A DNA stretch of 12,306 nucleotides from Spirochaetota bacterium (GCA_003641695.1 QNBL01000041.1:1-12306), one strand, 5' to 3'; positions 1 to 7,191 are shown, counted from the stretch's first letter. Program-made: numbers and translations. Notes: generated by a model from the sequence alone, not told the origin.

Positions 1-995
1 CCCGCCCAGTCAAGTTGTGCTTCTCCGATGAAGGAAAGAAGTTCTTCTCTCTCCTTTTTTCCCTCTCCGGGGAACCCGATCATGAAGGTTGAACGTATTA
101 CCGGATTGGGAAGTACTTCCCTGATTTTTGAAAGAAGTTCCAGATATTTCTTCTTATTCCCCTTTCTGCCCATAGCTTCAAGGACCTTCCCGTCTGCATG
201 CTGAAAGGGGACATCAAAGTAGGGAAGGAACCGGGGATCATCCCTGAGTGTCTCAAGGATTTCAAAAGGGAAATTATCAGGATAGATGTATAGCAGCCGG
301 ATCCAGAAATCACCTTTCAGTTTTGAAATTTCCTTGAGAAGCCCGGGGAATTCGCTCCTCCCTCCCCTGTCAGTACCGAAGGCTGCAAGATCCTGTGCTA
401 TAAGGTTTATCTCAATAACTCCCTTTTCAAGGAGTGATGCAATCTCCTGAACAATTTCATCTGCAGGACGGCTTCTGAGAGCCCCCCGTATCAGGGGAAT
501 GGCACAGTAGGAACAGCCGTGACTGCACCCCTCGGAAATCTTTACAAAAGCAGTTCCGGGAAAGGAAAGAAGCTTATCCCTTTCAAAATATGTACTTCCG
601 GCAGAGGGGATCATAAGAGCATGTTCTTCTCCTTCCAGAAGATCCATAATTTCCGGCACCCGGCCGGGATCCCTGTTTCCAAAAACTCCGTCTACCTCCG
701 GCAGCTCTTTCTGGAGGTCTTTCCCGTAACGCTGGGCAAAGCACCCTGCCATAAGGATCTTTTTTCCGGGATAAAGCTCTCTGTAAGAGAGGGTTGTCTC
801 AATGGATTCTTTTTTTGCACTTTCAATAAATCCGCAGGTATTCACAATAATACATGCTGCATCATCGGGAGAATCACTGAAGGACCACCCCTTTTTAATG
901 AGGCTGGCAATCATGATTTCCGCATCAACCTGGTTCTTCGAACAACCCAGGTTCTCTACATAAAAGGATTTAACTGTCTTTTTTTCTGTCGGCAT
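1..995 (-). CDS. rimO: Ribosomal protein S12 methylthiotransferase RimO (3' end beyond window)
   Basis: Radical-SAM methylthiotransferase that adds a methylthio group to the conserved aspartate of ribosomal protein S12 in the cytoplasm. The frame is open from an ATG at 995 to the left edge, giving 331 residues of a family usually about 430-450 long; the C-terminal TRAM region is missing here. Seen directly: the N-terminal MTTase domain with C18 (LGCSKNQVDAE), C54 (VNTCGFIESAKKES) and C85 (MAGC), expected to hold the auxiliary 4Fe-4S cluster; then the radical-SAM motif CSHGCSYC (C157, C161, C164), followed by AIPLIRG and later FMIGFPGE. The wording fits RimO better than its tRNA-modifying relative MiaB. 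It is the last visible gene of the minus-strand operon, starting 14 nt after the RodZ-like stop. Codons 4-6 contain an A7 run between two GACAG copies. Identification is near certain. Confidence 0.93.
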   Translation of the reverse strand, partial: MPTEKKTVKSFYVENLGCSKNQVDAEIMIASLIKKGWSFSDSPDDAACIIVNTCGFIESAKKESIETTLSYRELYPGKKILMAGCFAQRYGKDLQKELPEVDGVFGNRDPGRVPEIMDLLEGEEHALMIPSAGSTYFERDKLLSFPGTAFVKISEGCSHGCSYCAIPLIRGALRSRPADEIVQEIASLLEKGVIEINLIAQDLAAFGTDRGGRSEFPGLLKEISKLKGDFWIRLLYIYPDNFPFEILETLRDDPRFLPYFDVPFQHADGKVLEAMGRKGNKKKYLELLSKIREVLPNPVIRSTFMIGFPGEGKKEREELLSFIGEAQLDWA

Positions 996-1009
996 ACGTT
1001 TTTCTACGA

Positions 1010-2155
1010 TTAATAAACAGGGATCAGTTTTAAATCGTAGTTCCCGCTCTCATCATTTTTTCCCCATTCTATCAGGTAAGAAACGACCTCCCCGGGTTTT
1101 CCAAAAGGGATATCCTTTCCGGCTATCCGTGCACTTAAGGCTCCTGCATTTGATATCCATAGCTGCACAGTGTTGGAAGCATCAATTCTAAGGGTTTCCC
1201 CTTTGTTAAAATACTGTTCATCCCTCTCTCCGCCGTCTGCCACGTTCCGTACAAAGCAGTAGCCTCTGAACAGGATATCAAGAATGTAGGGTTCTTTTTC
1301 CTCCTGACTCAGGATAACTTTAACAGGTTTTTTACGGGAACTGTTGTTTGTTGTCCCAATATTAATCTCTTCCTTCTTCGGAGTAGTTTCACCCGCTGAA
1401 AGAGCCTCATTTTTCCCTTTTTCGATCGATTCGTTGACAAATCTGTCAAACCTGAGAACTGCACCATTGCCCTTTTTATCTATATCGTTAACGGTAACGT
1501 AGATATCTGCATTCCCGTCATTATTAAGATCAAGAGTCTGCCGTACTGAGAGTTTTAAATTCATAAGCCCCGAAGGAGTGGTCAGCTGAACTGCCTCCCC
1601 AACAGACTCCAGAAAGACCGATACCATGCTGTTGTCACCAACTGGAATTATTATCTCGGAACCTTCCTTGAAGTACTTTTCCACAACTGAATCTTTCAGT
1701 TCAAAGGCATCAATTTTTCCAGCATCCTGACCTTCCTCTTTTTTTTCAGAAGCAGAAGCTGTCCGGGCTTCACTGCCCTGAGTGCGGGAGGGAAGATAAT
1801 GGAATTTATAAAATGCTCCGCCTCCGGCAGCAAGGAGAACAAGGATCAACGCAACAAGAAAAAAGGGTCCGCCTCTGTGTCCCTGCGGTTCCAAAAGTTC
1901 TTCGATCGGTGCAGGCTGCTCCTGCATTTTGATATTCTTGTACGTTGTTATCATCTCATCTGAGTCCAGCCCAAGATACTCTGAGTAATTTCTTAAAAAT
2001 CCCAGAAGATAGGTTTCCCCGGGGAAATCGGTATAATCCTCATTCTCCAGAGCTCTTAAGTATTTCCGGGCAATGTTGGTTTCCCTGGAGACCTGCTCAA
2101 TAGAATATCCCTTATCTTCTCGTACTTTTTTAAGTCTATCGCCAATTGATTCCAT
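1010..2155 (-). CDS. rodZ: RodZ-like protein: cytoplasmic HTH, one membrane helix, periplasmic DUF4115-type domain
   Basis: Bitopic inner-membrane protein of the RodZ family, which links the MreB cytoskeleton to the elongation machinery. Residues about 3-66 are a Cro/CI-like helix-turn-helix of the HTH_25 type (GDRLKKVREDKGYSIEQVS, then ARKYLRALENEDY and YLLGFLRNYSEYLGLD). A membrane helix follows at about 97-118, then a charged low-complexity linker. The C-terminal 100 residues match the RodZ C-terminal beta domain (ILFRGYCFVRNVADGGE, NKGETLRI, SNAGALSARIAGKDIPFG). Between them, at about 148-240, is an extra beta-rich segment with a DLNNDGNAD loop (209-217). I chose the ATG at 2155: it sits 4 nt after the upstream stop with GGAA about 10 nt before it. 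A TTG at 2176 would add 7 residues without a clear Shine-Dalgarno. Family assignment is strong; function in shape control is inferred, and spirochaetes may use it differently. Confidence 0.82.
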   Translation of the reverse strand: MESIGDRLKKVREDKGYSIEQVSRETNIARKYLRALENEDYTDFPGETYLLGFLRNYSEYLGLDSDEMITTYKNIKMQEQPAPIEELLEPQGHRGGPFFLVALILVLLAAGGGAFYKFHYLPSRTQGSEARTASASEKKEEGQDAGKIDAFELKDSVVEKYFKEGSEIIIPVGDNSMVSVFLESVGEAVQLTTPSGLMNLKLSVRQTLDLNNDGNADIYVTVNDIDKKGNGAVLRFDRFVNESIEKGKNEALSAGETTPKKEEINIGTTNNSSRKKPVKVILSQEEKEPYILDILFRGYCFVRNVADGGERDEQYFNKGETLRIDASNTVQLWISNAGALSARIAGKDIPFGKPGEVVSYLIEWGKNDESGNYDLKLIPVY

Positions 2156-2159
2156 ATTG

Positions 2160-2843
2160 TTACGGTTCCGGTTCAAAAAGAAAATTTTTCATCATATACG
2201 CCGACGGCGGAGGATCATATTTAAATCGTGCATCAGGAAGATCCTGATTAATTCTTACTTCGGTAAAATCGTACTGAAAGGTTTCATAGTTTATGGTAAT
2301 CCCCTTCATTCTCCGAATCAATCCATCTTCTGTAACTGACATAATTATCTGCCGGTAACCTTCATCGGTTCCCCTCCAGACAAGGTTCAATTTTACCACC
2401 ATCTCCTTCGATCCTTCATCAAGGGGAATAGGCTCGGGTCCTTTCAGATAAGCAACACTATAGCCCTTTTTTAAAAGCTGCAGCCCCTTTTCGTTTGCCA
2501 TAACGGCAAGGGAGGCATCGTTGTGTTTCTTGATCTGCTGCACCATAACAACATTCTGGTCGGGAATATATATAGTCAGGGTTTCTCCGTCTACGTTGAT
2601 TACCTGATCTTTCGGGTTAGAGAAATTTATCCGGAGCAGATTCGGAGATCTGTAAAACAAAATTCCTTCCATTTCAGTATCTTTTGTCGTAATGGAAAGC
2701 CTTGCGGTATAGTCCTTTACTGTTCCATACCCGGAAGATATGGAATCGAAAAACTGCGATGCTGTCAGTATTTCCTGCCCGAAGGTAAAAACGGCAAAGG
2801 ATAGTAAAAGTGTAAACAAAAGTAATCTCTTCATTGCACTCAT
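2160..2843 (-). CDS. lolA: LolA-like periplasmic outer-membrane lipoprotein carrier
   Basis: Probable exported carrier of the LolA/LolB superfamily, which moves lipoproteins across the periplasm to the outer membrane. The product is 227 residues, close to the family's usual length. Residues 4-22 are a typical signal peptide (K-R, then a leucine-rich core ending FTFGQ). The mature part shows the LolA pattern: a first helix (ASQFFDSISSGYG), beta strands TARLSITT, then GILFYRSPNLLRINFSNPKDQVINVDGETLTIYIPDQNVVM, the family's sequence around the hydrophobic cavity. The start is either the ATG at 2843 or the ATG at 2834 (MKRLLL); the second gives a more classical signal peptide and neither has a strong ribosome-binding site. 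It lies 27 nt after the TPR gene and 4 nt before the RodZ-like gene, clearly in one operon. It could be a LolA paralogue with another lipophilic cargo. Confidence 0.75.
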   Translation of the reverse strand: MSAMKRLLLFTLLLSFAVFTFGQEILTASQFFDSISSGYGTVKDYTARLSITTKDTEMEGILFYRSPNLLRINFSNPKDQVINVDGETLTIYIPDQNVVMVQQIKKHNDASLAVMANEKGLQLLKKGYSVAYLKGPEPIPLDEGSKEMVVKLNLVWRGTDEGYRQIIMSVTEDGLIRRMKGITINYETFQYDFTEVRINQDLPDARFKYDPPPSAYMMKNFLFEPEP

Positions 2844-2870
2844 CTTACTTATTGAGAGGGCTTTGTCAAG

Positions 2871-5300
2871 TTAATTGCCGCCCCCATGCTTCGCTGCAAA
2901 CTCCGCAGCCAGGTACCTCAGATAATTCTCCGAAAGTTTAAGCGGCTCTCCGCAGTCGGCACAGGTAAACCTGTTACCTTCCAGGTGATTCATGGCGCAT
3001 TCAACACAGTATACCTTCCCGCAGGAGGGACATTTCCCTGCCGGAGAAGCAGGATCCGGCTCTCCTTTGAGAACTATCCTGTTCACGGCATCAAAAACCT
3101 TGGGCACATGCCACACTCTACCACACTCACTGCAGCTGTAACTGTCATAGGAAGCTTCATAGATTAAATCCTTAAGCTTCATCACTTTCCCCTGCGTGCT
3201 GTCCTTTACCCGATCAAGCAGCTCTTCCGCCCTTTTAAAATCATGTCTGGTAACAAGGAAATCAGCATAGGCTATCTTTACATCCTCACTGGACGGGTCA
3301 CATTCCAGTGCCCGCTGGTAAGCTGCCTCCGCCCTCCGGTACTCCCCCCTGAGGGAGGCTATGAAAGCCATACGGCTGAGTACCCCCGGCTCCTCTTTCT
3401 CCTCCAGGAGACTGGCAAGAATCTCTTCTGCTTCCAGTATTCTGTCAAGTTCAATCAGCACTTCTGCGTAATTAAGGCGGTAGATTCTGTTACCGTTCTC
3501 CAGCTTGACCGCTTTGAAGTAACAGACCGCAGCTTTTTCATAATCCCTGTCCAACGCAAACAGGTTGCCTTTCTGGTTCAGTATATCACCCCTATCCTCT
3601 TCAACGAGAAGAGAAAACGCCTCTTCTTTCAAACCATTTTTGTAGAGGGCATCTGAAAGATTTATGCGTATCTCCGCTCTACTCCCATCCGCAGACAAGG
3701 CTGAACGGTAATACCCGATTGCCTTATCAATCTGCCCTGTATCCATGGCAATCAGTCCAGCCAGATTCAACACCCAGGGGTCATCCTCATTCAGCGACAG
3801 GGCTTTCTCAAGGGCTGCGGAAGCATCTTTTCCTGTTAGATAGAGATTTTCTGCGTATCTGAACCAGTAGAGATAATAATCAGGCTCCCGCTCCGTTACC
3901 GAAGCAAAGACCGGATCTGCCGCTTCCCTTTCCCCCCGGTCAGCAAGAATCAGTGCATAGAGAAAGTCTACCGAGGCATCAGACTCTCCTCGCTCCCGGA
4001 GCGGCTGAAACAGTGCAAAGGCTTTTTCAAGCTGCCCCTCTTCAAAGAGAAGCTTCCCTTCATATATCAGGCCGAAGGAATTCCCCGGATCCAGACGGTC
4101 TATTACGGTAAGGATGTAATCCAGCTCGGATCTCCGGCCAGTTTTAAAAAACAGTGCAGCAGCTTTCTTGTAGTATTCCAGAGCTTCATTTACTTTCCCT
4201 GATTTTTCCAGAGAATGACCTGCATTCTGAAAGTAAATTCCGTTACTACTGTCCTGCTCCCCGGCTTTTTTATAGTACAGAAAAGCTTCTTCAAAATTAC
4301 CAAGGGCATCTTCCGAGTTCCCCATAATACCATTCAGAACCGGATTATCCTTCCACACATCAGCACAATCTCCCAAAAAGCTTTTAACTTCAAGGAAACG
4401 GTTCAGTCCGTACAGAATCCCCGACTTTTCCAGAACTGTTTCTTCATTCAGCATGCCGGATTCAATGCAGCTGTTTATATACTCCAAAGCCTCGTTCCTA
4501 AGCCCCAGCAGGTTATGGATTCTGGCAGCAAGAAGGTTATCCTCCGGACCGGGATGACGATCCTTGAGAGATTTCCGCAGCTGAACAAGGGATGCAGTGT
4601 ATTGACCGGAGTCAAAAAATCTCATGGAGAGGGTTCTCCGGTTTTCAGGAGGGATATCCTCCCCCTTAACCCTGCTGTCATAAAAGTCCTCTACCTTCAA
4701 TCTCCTCGATTCCACAACCGCTTTCTTCAAACAATACCTTACCGGAACCTGTTCATGATAGTTCTGCCCTGCAAACCCGATATAACCGGCATCAATCGTC
4801 TCATCTTCAACTTCCCCGACCCATACGCCGTTTATAAAAAAAGCAAAAAAAGTTCTGTGGGCTGCTACGGTAATCGTAAAACGATCTTCAAGTGGTGCAT
4901 TAACCGAGGTCCAGGGTATAAGTGTTCTGGGCGTTCCGTTAAAAACAACATCGAACCGGAACATACCCGAAGTTGAAACCACCATATAGTAAAAAGTACT
5001 GTTGTCCGCAAATCTGAATATAGTTCCGGCGGATGAATATCCCCCTTCAGAAAGACGTTGTATCTCCAGATCCAGCACAAAATCAGTATATCGGTACGGC
5101 TCCAGTAAACTCCAGGCAAACAGATCTGCCCTGGACATCTCAAGGCAAAAACCCTCTTCATGATACGAGAAAGCATATCCTTCAGATTCCTCTTCAGAAA
5201 ATCTTGAAGGCTGTTTTCCTGAAAAATCACTCTCCCAGTGCTCAAAGACTATATCACCGGGATCACTTTTTATCTGTTTTCGTTTAAATGGCCACCACAT
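2871..5300 (-). CDS. Large TPR protein with N-terminal beta-sandwich-like region and C-terminal 8-Cys zinc module
   Basis: First gene of the minus-strand operon, 809 residues. Residues about 15-200 look like a concanavalin/LamG-type beta sandwich of the glycoside-binding kind (FEHWESDFSG, SSAGTIFRFADNSTFYYMVV, FFINGVWVGEVED, YIGFAGQNYHEQ). Residues about 210-705 are many TPR-like repeats, such as GNFEEAFLYYKKAGEQD, GKVNEALEYYKKAAALF, GQIDKAIGYYRSALSAD and GEYRRAEAAYQRALECDP. The C-terminal 87 residues hold four CxxC pairs (C723/C726, C757/C760, C765/C768, C780/C783) plus H772, so probably two zinc sites in a RING- or rubredoxin-like fold. I see no signal peptide or clear membrane helix, so it is probably cytoplasmic. 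I prefer the ATG at 5300 (MWWPFK) over a TTG at 5312; neither has a good ribosome-binding site. The role is unknown; TPR arrays usually build scaffolds. Its operon partners suggest envelope assembly, which is inference. Confidence 0.85.
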   Translation of the reverse strand: MWWPFKRKQIKSDPGDIVFEHWESDFSGKQPSRFSEEESEGYAFSYHEEGFCLEMSRADLFAWSLLEPYRYTDFVLDLEIQRLSEGGYSSAGTIFRFADNSTFYYMVVSTSGMFRFDVVFNGTPRTLIPWTSVNAPLEDRFTITVAAHRTFFAFFINGVWVGEVEDETIDAGYIGFAGQNYHEQVPVRYCLKKAVVESRRLKVEDFYDSRVKGEDIPPENRRTLSMRFFDSGQYTASLVQLRKSLKDRHPGPEDNLLAARIHNLLGLRNEALEYINSCIESGMLNEETVLEKSGILYGLNRFLEVKSFLGDCADVWKDNPVLNGIMGNSEDALGNFEEAFLYYKKAGEQDSSNGIYFQNAGHSLEKSGKVNEALEYYKKAAALFFKTGRRSELDYILTVIDRLDPGNSFGLIYEGKLLFEEGQLEKAFALFQPLRERGESDASVDFLYALILADRGEREAADPVFASVTEREPDYYLYWFRYAENLYLTGKDASAALEKALSLNEDDPWVLNLAGLIAMDTGQIDKAIGYYRSALSADGSRAEIRINLSDALYKNGLKEEAFSLLVEEDRGDILNQKGNLFALDRDYEKAAVCYFKAVKLENGNRIYRLNYAEVLIELDRILEAEEILASLLEEKEEPGVLSRMAFIASLRGEYRRAEAAYQRALECDPSSEDVKIAYADFLVTRHDFKRAEELLDRVKDSTQGKVMKLKDLIYEASYDSYSCSECGRVWHVPKVFDAVNRIVLKGEPDPASPAGKCPSCGKVYCVECAMNHLEGNRFTCADCGEPLKLSENYLRYLAAEFAAKHGGGN

Positions 5301-5361
5301 AACTAACAACAAAGTATCTTACTATTGATTATTTTTCAACTATATACTAACTTTTACCCAA

Positions 5362-5382
5362 GCTTCCTTCGGGAAGTCTTTT
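5362..5382 (+). terminator. Hairpin with UUCG loop and short T run
   Basis: CTTCC (5363-5367), loop TTCG, GGAAG (5372-5376), extendable by a G-T pair, followed by TCTTTT. A C(UUCG)G tetraloop on a 5-bp stem with a T run resembles a small intrinsic terminator on the plus strand, but no plus-strand gene precedes it. It could stop stray transcription towards the tRNA, act in an unprocessed tRNA leader, or be chance. Confidence 0.3.
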
Positions 5383-5386
5383 ACTA

Positions 5387-5406
5387 ACCGCTTCTCATAC
5401 AGCGGT
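5387..5406. repeat. 6-bp inverted repeat upstream of tRNA-Leu
   Basis: ACCGCT (5387-5392) and AGCGGT (5401-5406) form a perfect inverted repeat with an 8-nt loop, 14 nt before the tRNA. Together with the UUCG hairpin just upstream and the TTGATCAA palindrome (5410-5417) it gives the tRNA a structured leader if transcription starts further left. A TATACT at 5343-5348 could be a -10 element, but I see no convincing -35. A protein-binding site is another reading. Confidence 0.3.
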
Positions 5407-5420
5407 GCATTGATCAAACT

Positions 5421-5504
5421 GCCGGCGTGGCGAAATTGGTAGACGCAGTAGACTCAAAATCTACCGGGGGCAACCCTGTATCGGTTCAAATCCGATCGCC
5501 GGTA
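5421..5504 (+). tRNA. tRNA-Leu (anticodon CAA)
   Basis: An 84-nt class II tRNA decoding UUG. The acceptor stem is GCCGGCG (5421-5427) with CGCCGGT (5497-5503), the first pair being G-U, and discriminator A at 5504. The D stem is GCG/CGC with the GG of the loop present. The anticodon stem is GTAGA/TCTAC with loop CTCAAAA, placing CAA at 5455-5457. A long variable arm (5465-5479) with a GGG/CCC stem marks it as leucine type. The T arm ATCGG-TTCAAAT-CCGAT is canonical. CCA is not encoded, so the 3' end needs processing and CCA addition. The next gene's start codon lies 4 nt downstream. Confidence 0.97.
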
Positions 5505-5508
5505 AAAG

Positions 5509-6087
5509 ATGAAAAAGATTTCCGCGTTACTACTGGTCATTATTATTGCCGCAGCTTCCTGGGGAGAGGAAACGGATAGGTCCTTTCACCTCTCCTTTGA
5601 AGGCGGTATCGGTTCAGCCCTGAATTTTTATGCGTCACACAAAACCGATACCATGACCGGATACACGGATAATCCCGATTTCACAAACATTCCGCTGTAC
5701 ATAAATCTTTCCGGGCTGTACTCTCTCTACAGTAATTTTCAGATAACATTAACAGCTGCAGACCTATTCAATTTTTACACATCCTCCGGCGGCAACCTGA
5801 TGCTTAACACTATTCAGCTCTATCCGTCAATTCGGTATGATCTCCCGTTTATGGAAGAACTTTTTCTTGAGACAGGGTGGGGATTCGCTCTCCTTATTCC
5901 CTCAACACAGCTTTCCTACAATGGCTCACTGGAACCGGGTTCCACCTTCCAGGCGTCAGTTATATACCGGTTTACAGGGATAAAGAAACCGCTTCTTCCG
6001 GAAGCAGGTTTCAGGTTTTCAAGAACAGAACTTCTTTCGAGCGAGATAACATCACTGATCCTGTTCTTCAACATTTATCTTAAATGA
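5509..6087 (+). CDS. Exported small beta-barrel-like (putative outer membrane) protein
   Basis: A 192-residue protein that I do not recognise by name. Residues 1-19 are a clear signal peptide (MKK, then a hydrophobic core ALLLVIIIAAASWG before EE). The mature part is rich in aromatic residues and alternates polar and apolar residues over short stretches (SFHLSFEGGIGSALNFYA, PLYINLSGLYSLYSNFQITL, ASVIYRFTG, PEAGFRFSR). It ends in a strand rich in aromatic residues (LILFFNIYLK), as in small outer-membrane barrels of about eight strands. Spirochaetes have many such lineage-specific proteins. The ATG is fixed by the signal peptide and begins 4 nt after the tRNA-Leu, leaving no room for its own promoter or a normal ribosome-binding site outside the tRNA. 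Its TGA overlaps the ATG of the SMUG1 gene (ATGA), which suggests translational coupling. Confidence 0.8.
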   Translation: MKKISALLLVIIIAAASWGEETDRSFHLSFEGGIGSALNFYASHKTDTMTGYTDNPDFTNIPLYINLSGLYSLYSNFQITLTAADLFNFYTSSGGNLMLNTIQLYPSIRYDLPFMEELFLETGWGFALLIPSTQLSYNGSLEPGSTFQASVIYRFTGIKKPLLPEAGFRFSRTELLSSEITSLILFFNIYLK

Positions 6088-6806
6088 AAACTGCTCCGCT
6101 GCTGATTAAAGAGACCGCACGGTTCCTCAAAGAACTTAAAAAGCTTTCGTTTACCGGAAAAGCTGCAGCAGTCTACAATCCGCTGGAGTACGCCGGTGCT
6201 CCCTACACCAATTATCTTAAAAGGTTCGCAGAAGGCGGCAAAACAGTTTTCTTCCTGGGAATGAATCCTGGACCATGGGGTATGGCTCAAACGGGGATCC
6301 CGTTCGGAGAGATACAGACAGTTAAAGAGTGGATGAAAATAAAGGGAGAGATTCTTACCCCCTCTACCGAACATCCAAAACGTCCGATTACAGGATGGGA
6401 TACTGCAAGAAGCGAAGTAAGCGGCAGAAGGCTCTGGGGACTCTTCAGGGAAAGATACGGATCTCCGCAGAAATTTTCTAAAGACAATTTTGTCGGCAAT
6501 TATTGCCCCCTGGTTTTTATGGAAGAATCGGGAAGGAATCTTACTCCGGACAAACTCCCCTCGCAGGAAAGAACTCCCCTCTTTGAAGTCTGTGACAGAC
6601 ACCTCAAAACCGTTGTAGAAATTCTCTCTCCACGGTATCTTATAGGGGTAGGAAAGTTTGCGGAAAAAAGGCTGACCGCTGTTTTTAACGAAAGCGATTA
6701 TGTAATATCCTCCATTATCCACCCGAGTCCGGCAAATCCTGCCGCTAACAGGAACTGGAGCGGGATTGTTACCGAAACCTTATCTGAACTGGGGATCTGG
6801 AGCTGA
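6084..6806 (+). CDS. smug1: SMUG1-family (family 3) uracil-DNA glycosylase
   Basis: Monofunctional DNA glycosylase that excises uracil, and in characterised relatives some oxidised pyrimidines, from DNA to start base excision repair. The 240 residues match SMUG1 nearly end to end. YNPLEYAGAPYTNYL is followed by motif 1, GMNPGPWGMAQTGIPFG (59-75), with catalytic-type N61 and F74 at the position of human Phe98. Next come LTPSTEHPKRP, SEVSG, and FVGNYCPL, where N139 matches the uracil-reading Asn. Motif 2 is HPSPANPAANRNW with H213. Ala replaces the Arg found in the vertebrate HPSPRNP motif. Translation is coupled to the preceding gene by an ATGA overlap, so it likely shares the tRNA-led transcript. 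Its stop codon directly abuts the stop of the convergent gene. Family identification is very strong; exact substrate range is not visible. Confidence 0.94.
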   Translation: MKTAPLLIKETARFLKELKKLSFTGKAAAVYNPLEYAGAPYTNYLKRFAEGGKTVFFLGMNPGPWGMAQTGIPFGEIQTVKEWMKIKGEILTPSTEHPKRPITGWDTARSEVSGRRLWGLFRERYGSPQKFSKDNFVGNYCPLVFMEESGRNLTPDKLPSQERTPLFEVCDRHLKTVVEILSPRYLIGVGKFAEKRLTAVFNESDYVISSIIHPSPANPAANRNWSGIVTETLSELGIWS

Positions 6807-7187
6807 CTAATCGAAAGCCCCGTTTTCAATTACCAGCTGCATAACATAGGTAAGAATATCTTCGTCGATATCCTGCGCATAGTTGTTGGTAAAATCCCTT
6901 ATTGCTCTCCATTCCTCCTCATCAAGAGGGTTATTTCTGGTATCATACTCTCCGGCGAACAGATCAGCGACATCTATCAGATGGTAAGCAAGATTACGGA
7001 GGTTCTCTACCGAACCGCCGGTTCTTGAAAGATAGTAGGCAAACATCTGGCTGACCATCCCTGCGGGAACATCAGGCACGGATCTAATAAACAGATCCTC
7101 TATTTTTTTTCTTCTCTTCTCCAGAGATTCATCCTGCTCTTTAAGGGCTTTCTCTATACCTCTGTAAAGTATTCTCGATGCACTCAC
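6807..7187 (-). CDS. Small acidic hypothetical protein in operon with OmpA-like gene
   Basis: A 126-residue soluble protein that I do not recognise. It has no signal peptide or membrane segment. The N-terminus is a charged helix (RGIEKALKEQDESLEKRRKKIEDLF). The rest is predicted mostly helical and acidic (NPLDEEEWRAIRDFTNNYAQDIDEDILTYVMQLVIENG). Translation starts at a GTG with a strong Shine-Dalgarno (7192-7198) that abuts the stop codon of the OmpA-like gene, so the two are surely cotranscribed and probably coupled. Its TAG abuts the TGA of the convergent SMUG1 gene with no gap. An A8 run lies in codons for RKKI (plus-strand T8 at 7103-7110). A spirochaete-restricted family is my guess, not something seen. 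Confidence 0.8.
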   Translation of the reverse strand: MSASRILYRGIEKALKEQDESLEKRRKKIEDLFIRSVPDVPAGMVSQMFAYYLSRTGGSVENLRNLAYHLIDVADLFAGEYDTRNNPLDEEEWRAIRDFTNNYAQDIDEDILTYVMQLVIENGAFD

Positions 7188-7191
7188 TATT

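Noticed and set aside
1..995. MiaB (tRNA methylthiotransferase) instead of RimO
   Set aside because: The wording around CGFIESAKKES, IPLIRG and the LGCSKNQVDAE start fits RimO better.
519..1013. Plus-strand reading frame of 164 codons
   Set aside because: It is antisense to rimO, whose cysteine motifs and family-wide sequence are clear; the product has no recognisable features.
1010..2155. RodZ-like gene as a DNA-binding transcription factor
   Set aside because: The HTH is followed by a membrane helix and a RodZ C-terminal domain; in this family the HTH binds MreB.
4215..4976. Plus-strand reading frame of 253 codons opposite the TPR gene
   Set aside because: The opposite strand encodes regular TPRs; this frame has no domain or sensible composition.
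6075..6722. Minus-strand reading frame of 215 codons opposite the SMUG1 gene
   Set aside because: It is a shadow of a strongly conserved protein; no ribosome-binding site, no domain, and an odd composition.
6791..6834. Terminator hairpin GGGG...CCCC followed by GTTTT after SMUG1
   Set aside because: Only a 4-5 bp stem with a loop of over 20 nt; not a credible intrinsic terminator.
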